DNA of 64,000 nt. Origin: Struthidea cinerea. Taxonomy: Eukaryota; Chordata; Aves; Passeriformes; Corcoracidae. Numbering within the stretch: position 1 is the stretch's first letter; each line of letters starts with the position of its first letter. Below the pieces are notes generated by a model. It had not been told where the DNA came from and made no database searches. It saw nothing but the letters and a program-made list of their open reading frames with translations. Positions 45,138 to 58,500 of the stretch are shown here, piece after piece. Where the stretch lies: positions 1,612,464-1,676,463 of the forward strand of contig VZTI01001048.1 in NCBI GenBank assembly GCA_013397865.1, in the 5' to 3' direction. The translations under genes were made by a program, and so were the position numbers.

Positions 45138-48100
45138 GGAGGTAAAGTTTTGCATGAGTTTTACTTTGCTTCAAAACAGCTGATGTTTGAAAACTCTTGT
45201 ATGGCTTTGCAATAACTTGGGTTAGTAATTCAAATTAATAATAAAGTATTGGAAAAATTAAAAAAAATGTTCAGTTCATCTGACTTACATTATTTTTTTT
45301 TTGTTGCCCACAATTTTATAAAGACCATTACGTCTTCGCTTCCATATCATCAGTAAGGATGTGGAAGGATGTTTGTCTTTTTGTTGTTATTTTACTTTTA
45401 TATAGGCTTATGGGAAAGAAGAGTGGGACAGTTATGGCCAAACCTCAGTTCTTGCTGCTCCTGCTGTGCCCAAGGAGGAGGTTCCCCAGGCTGTGGAGGT
45501 GCTGGGGTACCCAGGAGCAGCTGCATGAGGTCACTGATAGGAAATGCCCCTGGTTTGGTCTGGCTGCATTCTGTTGAAGAATTTTTTATATTTTCTTCAT
45601 TTGGTTTTCCTTTATAGAGTGGTATTTGTTTCAAATTGATAAGGAGCAGGTAACCATTTGTAAAGTTGCAGGGTTTCAAAAGGGCCACATCCTTTTGGCT
45701 TCATCAGCAGTTCAGTGGTAGCGTTGGTGAGGGTGTTTGGCCAAAAGAGTGTGTGTTTGGTTCTTCATTTCTCCTGTGGTTCCAAGTCTTTTGAAGTTGC
45801 CTAAGCACCACCACGTACAGAGTGCTGCCTGGTGAGCAGTGAAGAAGTAATACCTGTTTTGTGTACTTTGTTGTATAGAGCCAACACTGCATTTTATATC
45901 TGCAAATTACATGACTGTCCCAGCTTTGCATGACTCTGGGCTGAGCTCTTCTGTCAAAGGCTCCACCCTGTATGTCTAGATTCATTGCAGCATGAAATTT
46001 CAGGATGTCAAGCCCATATTGAATACATTGGAGCCAAAGGAAAACATTTCTGCAAAGCCCTGTGATGCACAAGCAGAGTTCCACACACGGTTCTACTCCA
46101 GAGCTGAGCAGCTTCACATGTGGTGCCCCACAAGCAAATCCTGGTGTGTGGGTGGATGCAGCTCTGCTGGGCTCGTGGCTCTGCACAAGCTCATGGAGCT
46201 GTACCAGGTAGTGTTGGTGGCACACAATCCTGCTTTTATCTTCTGCCTTGTGGAAACCACGTCTCTGGATGAAATGCTCTCCTTGCATTTGCATCGTGTC
46301 TGAAATCAGTAGAAATAAGTAACTGACTTACCCATCCGTGCTGGAGAATAGGCTGTAAGGGATTTTTGATCTGGTTATGTAGTTTTTCAGTCTACCCCCT
46401 TAAATGTGGTGATGGAGAAACAATCTGAGCAACTTGTAACTGTCCTGTCCCTGCCAAGAAACCTCTTGTGCAAGGGCTCCTCAATGCCAGTGCTGTGCTG
46501 TGACTTGTACTGGAAGGGGTGTTTGCCACTGGGTTTCTGTGTGCTCTGTTGGTGTGTTTTGTTGTAGTGAGGACCTTCATATGTGTTTAAAGTTTCTCTT
46601 GCTCAGGAAATAGTCATAGGCACAAAAGCTGCAAGCACAGGGTGGAAATGAGTGACTCTAAAAGGCAACAGGAGTAAGACTTGCCGGAGCTGCTCAGTAC
46701 TGCTCTGGTACAGTCAGGCTTTAAAACGTTTTTAAATCTCCTCCACTGTTTTGAATTGTGTCTGTGGCTTAGCAAGGACTCCCACTTTTCTTTGTGCTCA
46801 ATTTTCCCAATCCTGTTCTAAATGATGCTTTTTTCCTTTTCTTATTTCTGGGTGAGTATCACCACAGATCCTCCGCAGGGCTTGCTTTTCTTGGCACTGT
46901 TGTGTTAATCGTGCTTCTGCCTAATACTGCCCTGTGGGGCTCTGGCTTCAGTTTTGCCTACACCCCTGTGAGAAACAAGAAGCCTTAAGTTTTGCCTTTG
47001 CCCAGGCATGTGCATGGCAAGCAGCCTATCTGGGAAACATGAAATGGGATTAGCTCAAGCAAGTGGGTCTTGGTAGGAAGAAAGCACTGTGACTTGGGCT
47101 GAAGGTGGGGAACTGGCTGTGCTTGTATCACCTTGAGAAGGCACTGGCTGTGCTTTAGCATCAGTCCATCCATATATACACAGAGAGAGAGAAGAAAAAA
47201 AAAGTAGGTATTTTGGCATTGTAGAAGTCATGACAGTCTGCTGAAAGTAAATACACAAGAGAAAGTAGCTGTGAGGATGGAAAATGGCTGGCTGTAGCAG
47301 ATAAGTAGTGGCTGGAGAAGTCTTATCAGAAATCCTCTAGGAAAAGCAGCCAAACACCCATAGGGCTGGGAGAAGTCTCTTCTATCAATCAAACCAACCC
47401 AAGAAAATTGTGCAGTGAAGCCAATGTTCAGTTTTGCCAGATTTCAACCTCCTCTCTGGCTGTGTATTTTCTAGAAACACAACTGCATACAGCCTTCTGA
47501 GCAAAGCAATTCGTGCAGGGGAGGGAGGGAGAGATGCTGGGTTATACTAAGAACCACTCATCCACAGAAAGCCTCCAGGCCCTTGTAAATCTGGTTGGCT
47601 CCACATGCAAATCTGTGCCCAGTTGGCATTTTTCTTCACTGCCACTGGAAGCCAGCACTAATGGAAAAGTTAGTTCTAGAAACGGTGAAGTTAACTAACA
47701 TGTAAAAGACCTGGCTGGCTTTTGTGCTCCCATGAGTTTTGGTCCAGCAAAGGCTGTCAGCACAGCTGGGGCAGTCTCCAAATGAGAGTGGTTTTGAGTC
47801 TATCCTCAGCTGGGAAGAATTTTGGTGAGATTTGGAGATTTCAAGTTAAACTTTGGGACTCAGCTACTGTGGAGGTACTTTGAGTGTGAAACAGGGATAT
47901 TCTCAGTGATGTGTTTTAGTTATGTGATGTTTTCAGTTTTGCCTCTCCATTTTGTCTTGCAAAGCTGCTTTTCTGCAAATCAGAGCTGGTTTGAAATGGT
48001 GTTATAGGGACCTTTGTCCAGTGCCTTCTGCACCCTTAGCATTTAGTGATCTGCTTAGAATTTTGGAAAAGAAGCTTGGAGTGGTTGAGCTTATTCCTGC

Positions 48101-49599
48101 CCCTTTTTACACTGCTTACATGCTTCCTCCCACATCACCACTGGGCCATTTTAGATTAGTATCTGGACCCTGAAATGAGCTCTTGTCTAGATTAAGGGCC
48201 ACAGAGTGTATGGTGACTAATAGCAACTCTGTATTTTAACTTGCATTTGAATAAGCTTATGACTTTTTCTTGGCATCTACTAAGAATCCTGTATCTACCG
48301 ATAAATGTATCCAAAAGGCAAAGGAGGCTGACAGAATGTAAGGAAGTTTAACATGTAACACATTGCACCTCTTTGTTGACTGCTCCATCATTCCTCAATC
48401 CTTTGTTTTCTTGATAGGAGACAGTGTATTATCACTTCAGACTGATATTTGCAGATGTTACTGAATCAAAATTAGAAGCAAAATCTTTCTGGTTTGTATC
48501 TAGTGGGAATTCTTTCCTGCAGTCAAAACCACTGCATGTTTCAAATCCTCCAAACAAAGCCTGGAAATGTATGTAACCTGTGTTAATCTGCCCATTTCCT
48601 TTGCCTCATTATTCTTGTCCCTTACCCTTATTTTTGAGGTGCATCTGTCATTACAATACTCCATGCTTCCCTTCAGAGGAGCACTCTTAAAATCACCAGT
48701 GGTATGAACTATAGGAAATTGGCCCAGTAGAGGAATAGTCCTATCAAAATTGCTCTTAGGACACCAGATATATCATTGGTGTAACAAATCCCAACTGGCT
48801 TCATTAAAGCTATTTTAGAGAAAATAAACTGGTTTAATAGATGGCAAGTTTCTCTCTGTTCCTACTGTCACCATACATTTTTAAATATAGAATGTCTTCT
48901 CTGTAGAAACCCATTAAAGAGATATATTATTTCATTCAGGTAAGTATTGCCTTTCTGCTTAAAGGGAAAACACCATTGTGAGCTTAGTGAAGAATTTAAT
49001 TTGATGTATATCTGCAGGAAGTAAGCCTTACATCAAAAAGTAAGTACCAGCAGCTGGGTTCAATATGGGATTTGACACTGTTTTCTATAAGCTCTTTACC
49101 AAACGTGTGCAGTTTTTGAAATAGCCACATGCCCACCTTATTATGATCCTTTCCTGGAAAGAGAAATACCTTTAATCTTAAATATGACATTCACATGCTT
49201 ATTTTTTAAAGAATTGATTTAATATGAAGGATTTTATTTCCTGTTTTTTATTAAGATCCAGGTTCCTTGTCAAAGTACTGCCGTAAGTAACAAGCTATTG
49301 CACATCCTGTTCTTCATTAAAACAGGCAGGATATCAAAGTAAAAAACATAAGAAACATAAATGTAGAGGAATTTTAGGATTGAACTGTAATCTATACCAT
49401 GCAAGTGACTTAATAAGGATCTCAAATGATAAAGGAATTCAAGTCTGGGCAACATAACCAGAGCAACTTTCCCCCCCGCCCCAACTTATGGTCTAAACTA
49501 CTATTTTTTTCCTGTACTTTTAAAAACATCATGTTCTTGAATTAATATTTAGGTTAACTTGGAAGAGATACACAATCATTAATTCTTGCTACTGCTGTT

Positions 49600-49790
49600 A
49601 CTTTCCTTAAGTTCTTATTTTTCATGATTAGTCTTTTCCAGTCACTATAGAAAAATGCAAATATTTTTATGATTGCTTTAAAGAATTAATGTCAGCCATT
49701 CAAATACTATTTACAGTCATTTTCAGCAAATGTTTTGTTTGTTCAATTAGCTGTTGTGAGTTTCCATGTGAAACAAAGTTGAGGAACTGG
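49600..49790. promoter_or_regulatory. Candidate conserved non-coding element
   Basis: This is an AT-rich, repeat-free block with a perfect octamer ATGCAAAT (49655-49662), a TCAATTAG homeodomain site near 49744 and several TTTCAT/ATGATTA motifs. The texture is that of vertebrate developmental enhancers, which would fit the IRX landscape. The sequence alone does not prove conservation. Confidence 0.25.
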
Positions 49791-51999
49791 TACACGCTTA
49801 TTTGGTCAGGACAGGCATTACACAAATGTAATTTTATTTGACCAATTGCACCTAAGTAATAAACTCCTGCTGAGTGTGATTAAGGTGGAGGTGAAATATG
49901 AAATATCCTTAGGGAAACAGAGAATGTGGGTCTGTCTGTAGATAAGGATACATTAGGTTTAATCTAGACATGATGGCTAACCAGAGCAATATAGGAATAG
50001 CAGGACGGGCTTCCATGTAAACTAGTGACTAGAGGATATCTCTAGCAACTCTGGTGGGCTTGAATGAGATTATTTTGACTGCCTTGTCACTAGTACTGTT
50101 AGTTATTTTGGCTGGCTGAAGCTGGTGTGAATGTATCTAGCAGAGCTGCGCGTTGATCTGGAAGTGCGACACAGAATAGAAGTGAGACTGAATTTGTCCA
50201 TGTAAATATTGTTTGCTGTTTATTTCTGTATTGCTTAGCAACAGAATCAAGACAAATTTGATCAAATTTAAAAGAGGAAAAAACCAGAGGTAAAACACAA
50301 TGGTGTTGGATTGGCATTATTATCAAAAAATGTACGTGTGAAATGCAAATCAAACAGGAGTAAGTAGACTTTTTGGGATCCCCAAAGCTAGGAGATATAG
50401 GGAATATCCTTCTGGCATAGGTATATGATGAACCCTGTGAGACCTCATTGTATCGTGTAGCAGAAGTTTAGTGTTGCTTGTAAACCACCCCTCCATCAGA
50501 GGCAGCCAGCATTATACACAGGCCTCATGAAATACTTCATGAAGTCAGGTTTTTATGTAAAAAAAGACACAGAAGGTAAAGAACATGAGGACAGACCAGA
50601 GAGGAGGTAAATCTACAATTGGGCAGGACTTGAATTTATTCTGTAGTATGTAAAATAAGCCATAACTCTTCTCTGTTGCAATGAATGTGAGCAGTTGCAC
50701 TGGAATTGTGTGTAAAGTATGCATGTGCATCCAACACTCCCTGAGAGACACAGGCTAGCAAGGACTTAATCCTCTCTAATCCCTGATTGGAAAATTACAT
50801 AGATAGCACAAACTTTGAAGAAAGAATACATTAAAAGAAGCCTTGGAGGGGGAAAAAATAAATCCCAAGCTTGAAAATGTGCAGCGGCAATGGGATGTCT
50901 TCAGCAAATGTTTCCAGCAACACCCACATCTGTTTAGCTTCATTTGCCCTTCTTTGCAAGAGCTGTTCCTCCCAAAATGCAATGAATTGACCCCAGAGTG
51001 TGAAGTAATGCAACCTTGTGGGCAAAACTGCTGTTCCTGCCCTTTCTTTCTCTCTTGGGAGGGTGTGTAACAGCTTGCTAGCCAAGGGCAAGCTGCGTTT
51101 GAATCAATGGGAGACTTGAAAGTGAGGGGAGCTGGGGATGAAAAGGGCTGGAAATAGAGCAGTGGTGAGCAACAGCAGCCCCTCCATCCAAGGGCAAAGG
51201 TGAAAGGTGCCAGGCTTGGCTCAGTGGGGGCCATGGGATCTATCAAAGGGGAGTTGTGTCAGCACTGGGGCAGTGCAGTGAGGAGAGGCGGAGGGTCTGT
51301 GCTGTGGGACTCGCCCTGTGTCACCAGAGCCTGACCATTGCAAATGCAGTTCATTGCTCTGCTGAGTGTGGGCAGCAGATGTGGGAATGTGGGAATGCCA
51401 ACGCACTGCTCCTTCTTGGCTGTGGCTGTGCCTTGCCCTTCTCTTCTCTCTACATATAGATTGAATTTAAGAGAAGGGGACCAAAGCACAGCTGCCCATG
51501 AGAATATGGGCAGAGCAGGAAGGTGCAATAAGTTGACATTTCTCCATTCCAAGGGTCCTGTGAGTGCTCAGGCTTTTGCACAAAGCATTTTGCAAGACCT
51601 GGCCTAGGCTCTGCTGCAGGTAATGCCATGAGTTGCCTCCAGCCGCTGGCTCTGTTATCTTAACTGCTTGCTTCCTGCAGATGTTCACACACAGTGGAAA
51701 TTCACCAAACAGGAGAGGTACTAAAGGAGAAGTTGTCTTTGTCCACTGCCCTAATCATCTGATACAGATCAAAAAGTTATATTACTGTCTGTAGGAAGGG
51801 CCTCTTATCTGCAGATGCAATTGGCTTTTGATGAGAGGGTGGCTGGGCTATTAAATGAACTGAAAAATGTAGCAGAGCTCCTCTACACAGGTCAAATACA
51901 AATTCTACCCTCTGATATATGCACGCTGCTCCTGTTGCAAGGACTAAGGAATATGTGGATTAAAGTGAAATGAGTAGATACTAAAAGGAAACATCAACT

Positions 52000-54900
52000 G
52001 TTGGGTCTCCAGGTTTTATGGATATTGCACAATTTCTTCAAAAAGTGCAAAATGTAGCCCTGAGAATATAGAATTCTGATCTATTTCTACTACCCACATG
52101 GGAATATGAACAAAACACCTTTGAATTGTTTTTCTTAGATAATTTTGCCCATCTGCATTTTTTTTAATACACTAATAATGCTGCACAGCTTTCATAAAGC
52201 CCTAAAATAGGTCAGATTTTGCAACCAGAAGATGCTCACCAGTGTTCTGCTTACAGTCTTGTAGCAGCAAATGTAGACAATGTATAAAAACATGGCACAT
52301 GTGTAAATTTGCCATCTCATTGCTTTTGCTGCTCTGGCTCTATTGTCAGTAATAATACCCCAGCAAGGACGGTTGGAGGGAAGCCAAACGTTTATTTGGT
52401 CTTTAGGCTTTGATAGTATGTTGGCAGCTGTGTGATCTTTGTTAAATTCAAAAATGCAAAGTGTAGCCTGTTTGTAAGAATCAGATGAGACTGTTGAGAC
52501 AGATGCTTTTTGGAGCGATACCCGGCGAGCTGTGACACACATGTAAATGGGGCTGCTCGACCACTTGCCTGTGTATATTGAGATTTCCCTGGTCTCTGGA
52601 GCTATTTAATTAAGTTGGGATTCAGTGTTACACAAATGAAAGATTGTGAGCTTGGACAATGGAAATGTGCCTTTCCACTTGCCTGCTAGCTGGGAAGCCC
52701 CTCTTCTGTAGGCAGAGAGCACACTAGATAAACATCTCTTCTATCTGGGACACTCATAATGGTAATCCTCAAAGAGAACATGGAGATATATTATTTTCCA
52801 ACTAAGTTAGCTCTCTGTGTGTTTTATGTGGTGTGTCTGTAATTAGCCTGGTGTTGGTGTCGACAGTGGTGCATAATAATGCTGTAAAAAGGCAGTGAAG
52901 GTGGTGCTCCTTTAATTTTTCAGTTTCTGGTGTGCCCAGACTAAGCAAAAAAATGCGCATACTGTAGCATGAATATTATATGAGTGACTAATATCTCTGC
53001 TTATGTGGCTGAGGATGTGGTTTTATTTGCCATCAATAGGACTGGAAAGCTTTTTTAATGTTGTCTTCAAGGTTTTTTTTTTTAATGATGCAGTAAAAAG
53101 GGTTTGGGAATGAGTAAATTACTGAGTGCAGGAGTGTGGAACAGGTTCTGATCCTGTTGGAAATCAGTTGTTTTCCTGTAGCTCCTGCAGGTGTGGGCAG
53201 GCAGAGGAGAGCAGTCGTTGTCAGTCACTCACAGCTGCAGTGGACCAGCCAACAGCTGGCAGCAGCTCCGGCTCCTGCTGCAGTCAGACTTTTCGTAAAA
53301 AGTTAGAACGGTTCTCTAACTTTCCTACTGCTCAAGTGCAGATGAGAAGGAGCTGTACCAAAGTGTATACATTCCTTTTTCATTACACATCTGCAGCCAG
53401 CTGGGTATTCTAATAGGCAGAATCACTCAATCAGGCAGGGAAGTAGACTAACAGAATCCGACTGTCATGCAACTGTTTACATTTATTCATTGTTCTTAGT
53501 CTATTTATGTAATTTTATTGCTATAGTCATTTTGGAATTGAAGTCACTGAAATATGATGGATGCATTTACAGTTACTTGCTGTGACCAGAGTGCAACGTG
53601 GGAGAGAGTTCAAGTGCAACCAGCTGCATAATAAACTGCATGAACTAAGGAAAAGTCCGTGGAGAAAATGAAACTACGTCAGCAAGATTAGCCCCACCAA
53701 TCACAGCCAGAATGGAGAATATTAAGAGGACCAGAATACTTTTGAAATGAGAATGACCAAGTTAAAACAAGCAAAAGAACTTAGCCAGGAAACCACTTAT
53801 CTTTTGAGTCTTGTTAGTCCCCATGAAACTCCCAGAACCACATTTCCTTCTTTGAAATAATGAAGTGGCCCAGAGCCACTATCTTGCAGAGCTGCAAGGT
53901 CAACTATAAAAAGCTGCAGGTTGCTGAACTCAGCAGCTATTTTTGTTATTGAGGTTGGTCTCTACATGCCAACACATTCAAGCTGAAATGTAACTTGCCC
54001 AGGAAATTAGTTAGTATGCACACAAATACAAGATTATAATTACAGCTACAGAATGCTGCTCACTGGAGAATTGAGCTTGGATGGGAAAGCTAGTCCTTTT
54101 CTTTGCCCATTTTATTTGGAAAGAAAAGAAACAATGCAAGCTGCCAATATTTTGACGTCAGCATCCTTTGTTTTCTCTGGCTATCTGAGACCTCTTTGAT
54201 CCTAATGCTGCCAGAAATGTTTGCTCTGGCTGTGCTCCTTCTTTCTAGCAGATCAACTATTTTGCTACAGGTTGTGAGAATGAACGTTTTTAATTTGATG
54301 AACTTCTGAGTGTGTGTCTCAGACACCTGTTTCTGTCCAGAACACTCTGTGTTTTCAAACATGTATATTAATTTGTAAACCATGACAATAGGTGGCATAT
54401 GTAGAAGCTAAGTTCAGGTTCTCTGCCTTTGCTCAACAATGAGACTCTATTCAGCACTGCAAATATTACTGCATGTATAATATTAATTAAATGTGGTAAC
54501 CAGGGTACGTTGACATGGAGCATCTTTTCAATAGCAAGATACAGTGCTGGAACATGTAACTCATGGAACTGTCCTGCTGTCATCTTTGGAACTTGTTGGA
54601 TGAAAGTGAACAAGACTCCAGCTACACATAGCTCTGATTAGTTACTAAGCTATATCCAGGCAAAAGCAAGCGTATGCTTTGTATTGTATTGGTGTGCTTT
54701 GTACATCTCCTGTGTCTGACAATAACTTTCGAGCTGGGACAGAATGAAAAACTTCCCACAAAGCAGAGGACCCATGTTCGTTAGTCTAGTTATTCTTGGT
54801 ACTAGAAGCTCCAGTTATAATCTTCTAGGAGACAAATAATATTTTATATTATACAAGAAGAATATATTAATTTTTCATGTTTTTCTAATTTTTCTTGTCT

Positions 54901-57900
54901 GACCATCTGTATATAGAAAGTATTAGTGAGATTAATCTTGTGATAGTTGAAATCCAGTTGGATGTTTTTAGTTGAAACACATATAAATAACTGAACTAGT
55001 ATCACCCTGTAATCCAAAGCACTGATTTACATTATAGTCATATATCAGAATTTCTTGCTTTTATGGGAGATGTTTTATAACATTTAATGATTATAGCAAT
55101 GTAGGTGGTAGGATGAAAGTGCGCGTTGTGCTAAGGTACTGCTGATGTAGGAAATTGCTTTTTGTATCCTCAGATCAGAATACTAAATCATTTAAGAATT
55201 GGTGCATATCCAAAACGCATCTGTTGACCCAGATTCTGTCCTCTGATAACAAGAATGAAGTGATTGTTTTTCCGAGAACCAAATAGATTTTATTTACATT
55301 AGTGGAAGTGCCAATAAGGGCTTGTTGTGGGATTTGTAGGATACTGCTTTTCTTAAAGAACGTATTTGTGAAACTCTCTTTTGTGTTATCTCCTCTCAGC
55401 TTTCTGATTTGGGGAAATACTGCACCAAGAATTTAACAACAATACAAGGATTCTAGCAGAGACAAAGGGGAAAAACACATTCCAGACAACATCCCACAAT
55501 AGTGTAATGTTTCCTGGGTAGAAAAAGTGACTTAAACATCTTGAACCCTATGCTTATAACACCAACTTCTTCAGAAATACAAGGTAATTTATAGTTGCAC
55601 AGGAAATGAAATGGAGGAGGAGACCTTGAGCCTACCACATAAATCCTCCTGATGCATATTTTATTCTGTGTAATAGTGTTTCCATGGATGGGGTTCCACC
55701 CACATTCCTAATTTCCCCTAAGTCCAGAGTGACTTCTGTTGATGCCTCTCTCTCCTTTAGTGAGTGAGCACGTGTTCTGGTAGAAACAGTCCTGGCGTCG
55801 AGTATCCATACTGTGACCTGCAAAGAGTGAGCTGGAGCTCAGTCCTACTTCCTTTCCCATGTGGAGACATATTTCTGCCGCCCTGTTCTTTGTAGAAAAG
55901 TGTAAGCTCTGTATAATGAGGATACCAGATGTTTGCCTTTAGACAGAACTTGCATTATCATGGCTTCCAAGCTGCCAGGAAGGTCTGGACTCCAGCAGTG
56001 GGTTATTTCCTTACTGAGAGAATGGAGTAGACACATGCATGGGATAGTTTTTTCTGGTCTCTATGTATTTATATAATAATGTACACTTCTGTAGATGTAC
56101 TCCAGAGCAAAACAAGTCGAGGTTAGAACTCTCAGAGCTGGAGAAAACACGTGCTCCTGTCTCCAGCTGCTTGGTTTCTCACTGTAAACTACACCAGGCA
56201 CTGAGATTCAAATCAACTGCTCTGAGAGCTAGGTCAAAGTACCATTCATAGCAGAACCTGCAACATGGGCCTGAGAAGGAAGGATATTTGAATTGTATCA
56301 CAATTTCTTGTTCCACTTCAGGGAGAATGGGGGTAATCTGATGCTGTCAGAGGACCTGGGCAGCGAACATTGCTCTTGGGGTGATCTAATGCTCCCCTAT
56401 CAGCTCCATCTGACCCCTGTGACTTGCTGAGGGTGTTTAGCCACCAAGGGCTCTCCTGTGCAGTGACAAGCTCTAGAAACTCCCTGTCTCCTCTGCTGAC
56501 ACAGACAATGCCCAGCTGTCCCACTCCCCTTGTCCATCTAATGCCATTCCACAGGGAGGTGTAGAAAAGGACTGCTGAAAAACCATGGCTCTCGTTGTAC
56601 ACCTGTAACTTGTATGTGCCTATCTCTAACAAATATGGATGGGAATATAGAATGTTCTTTTGTACATGTGATCACCCTTCCTGTCTCTACTTACTGCATT
56701 CTTAACCGCAGGTAGTGGTCAATTTTTGATAATTGGTTCTTTATTTATTTTCTGCGTTTTGTCACTTTGAATGGTTGAAACAGTGAAAACTTAGGGCACA
56801 TTTGCTCAGTAACTTATAACAAATGAGACTTCCTCAAAGAATTGAAACACTCCCATTTTTCAGATTTGATTTTTCCAAGAGGCTTTTGGACTCAACACTG
56901 TGCTAACACAGCTAATGTGGCTTCTGAACTGGCACTGGCTTGGGTCCAGCCCAACTCTGAGCAGGGGCAGAGCTGGCTGGCAGCTGTCAGTACCCATCTG
57001 TGGAGGCATAACCAGTAACATTCACTGTATTTTAAAGACCCCTTGCTAGCAAATGCATTCAGCCTTCTGAAACAATAGTTCTTCCAACTAATTAAAAACA
57101 ACATTACCCTAACAATATTACATGCTCGAGAAGTAAACAAACCATAAAACGATCAGCAAACACAGCAGTATTCATTTAGAAATGTATCTGCTAGAGCACG
57201 GGGTAGAAAATGAGCATGATTTTGGTCTGGAGAATGTTCTATACTCCTGGGATCACCACCCAAAAGCTGGAACCGCTTGCTGATCCTGGCATGGTGGCAG
57301 AGCTGCAAAGCAGCAGGTGGCAGATGAGTGAAAAATCCCATCTGGCAGGAACCGAGGAGGTGGTACTGAGAGGTTTGGACTCCAGCAGGTTCATCAGAGT
57401 ATCCGTTTAATAGGCAGCAATTAAAAGGACATAAATCCTGGTGAATGATGACCAGGGCTCTGATGTAGTTTGTCTCCAAGTCCTTTGTGTAACCAGTGGT
57501 GGGGGGCTGAGCAGTAGCAGAGGGAGATGGAAGCTGCAGCTCCTGAGAGCTGAAGTCAGAAGGTACCATAATGCCAGTGGCCAGCACTAGCCCTTCTTCA
57601 GGCCAGCATGAGAGAGTGAACATTTCTTACTGATGTTCTCATACTCAGGAAGAACTAAAACTGTGTTTCCCCTGTTATTTTTTCATAAAATGACCTGTGA
57701 AAAACTTGAAAAGAAAGTTGAAACCTATTTCCATACCTTGCTTGGCATGGGATCTTGTTTGGAGAGGGCACGGACTTTTTTCAGAACTAAAAGTTTATTC
57801 TCCCCCTCTAGAGGAGTCCACTTGGACTGATCTGATCTGAAAGAGGAGTGAGTCGCCTCATCAGAATGATTTCAGTTCAGTAACATTCCTGTCTCCTCAT

Positions 57901-58500
57901 CCTCCTGGGATGAGGATAAGGCAGCTCTGACCTACCCAACCAGCAATTATATTGCAATAATTTAATCAGCAGAGAATGCAAAGCGCATTCCCTGATATAA
58001 ACTTGTTTTTCAGATTTGGGCACACCACTTTTTCCTTCATGCTATCAGTGATTATTATTTTAAGTTGTACATATCCTGGTACCGTTGTGAATATCCTGAT
58101 TTTCTAAAGAGGAAAAAAGAAGTCAAGTTCTAAATCCATAATTGCTTGCCAGTGGGGCTGTTTCTTTGTTTTGCTTTTAAAAACAAGCTGTGGTTGTATT
58201 GTTGAATGAAATATTTTGTTCAAATTATAACTTACAAGCTAAAAAAATTTTTTGTCATATGAAAATGTGACTCAGATATACCATTTGAGCAGGAAAAAAA
58301 AGCAAACTTTGCCTGTTAGTCTTGTCTTTCTGTGTGCCTGCGTCATGCTGTGGTTGTCCAGAAGCAGCTGTATATATGCCATATTGCAGAGACAGCTACC
58401 ATTGTGTTCACTAGGATGCAAATAGGGCCGTTCTTACCAGCATAGGTAGCTCAGATGTCAGTACATCTGAGGACTAATCAATGGCAGAAAAAGAAATAAA
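52000..58500. other. Intergenic, unique sequence with one CTCF-like site
   Basis: There is no supported gene. It contains a T9 run (near 53073), AT-rich sequence at 54835-54900, a CTCF-core match (57310-57323), an A7T6 tract near 58240 and an octamer (58416-58423). The minus-strand frames of 104 codons (56632-56318) and 156 codons (57623-57153) have no family resemblance. Confidence 0.6.
57310..57323 (+). promoter_or_regulatory. CTCF-core-like site (strong, opposite orientation)
   Basis: The plus strand reads GCAGCAGGTGGCAG. It matches CCASYAGRKGGCRS at 13 of 14 positions; only the weak first position differs. It points right, away from the three leftward-pointing sites at 40.7-43.4 kb. Confidence 0.55.

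Larger units (their letters stand above)
44001..51999. other. Intergenic, unique sequence
   Basis: There is no supported gene. The stretch holds a T11 run (44041-44051), a T8A13 tract (45117-45137), octamer motifs (46287, 47605, 49655, 50343), a GGGA run (47518-47530, three G-runs only) and a G-rich stretch at 51120-51300. The longest open frame of the window, 196 codons on the minus strand (46294-45704), lies here. It is not recognisable and overlaps a 103-codon frame on the other strand. Confidence 0.6.

Noticed and set aside
45398..45617. GC-rich segment with Leu/Arg-rich frames in three readings
   Set aside because: All readings are low-complexity consequences of CTG/GAG-rich DNA. I could not assign it to a transposon or exon.
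47518..47530. Possible G-quadruplex (GGGGAGGGAGGG)
   Set aside because: There are only three G-runs of three or more, and a fourth is missing within a short distance.
56318..56632. 104-codon frame that looked like a possible retroelement or pseudogene piece
   Set aside because: I could not match it to any retroviral, CR1 or host protein motif; left as unassigned intergenic DNA.
57153..57623. 156-codon minus-strand open frame
   Set aside because: No domain, signal peptide or family pattern, and it overlaps a frame on the other strand; typical of chance frames in GC-richer intergenic DNA.
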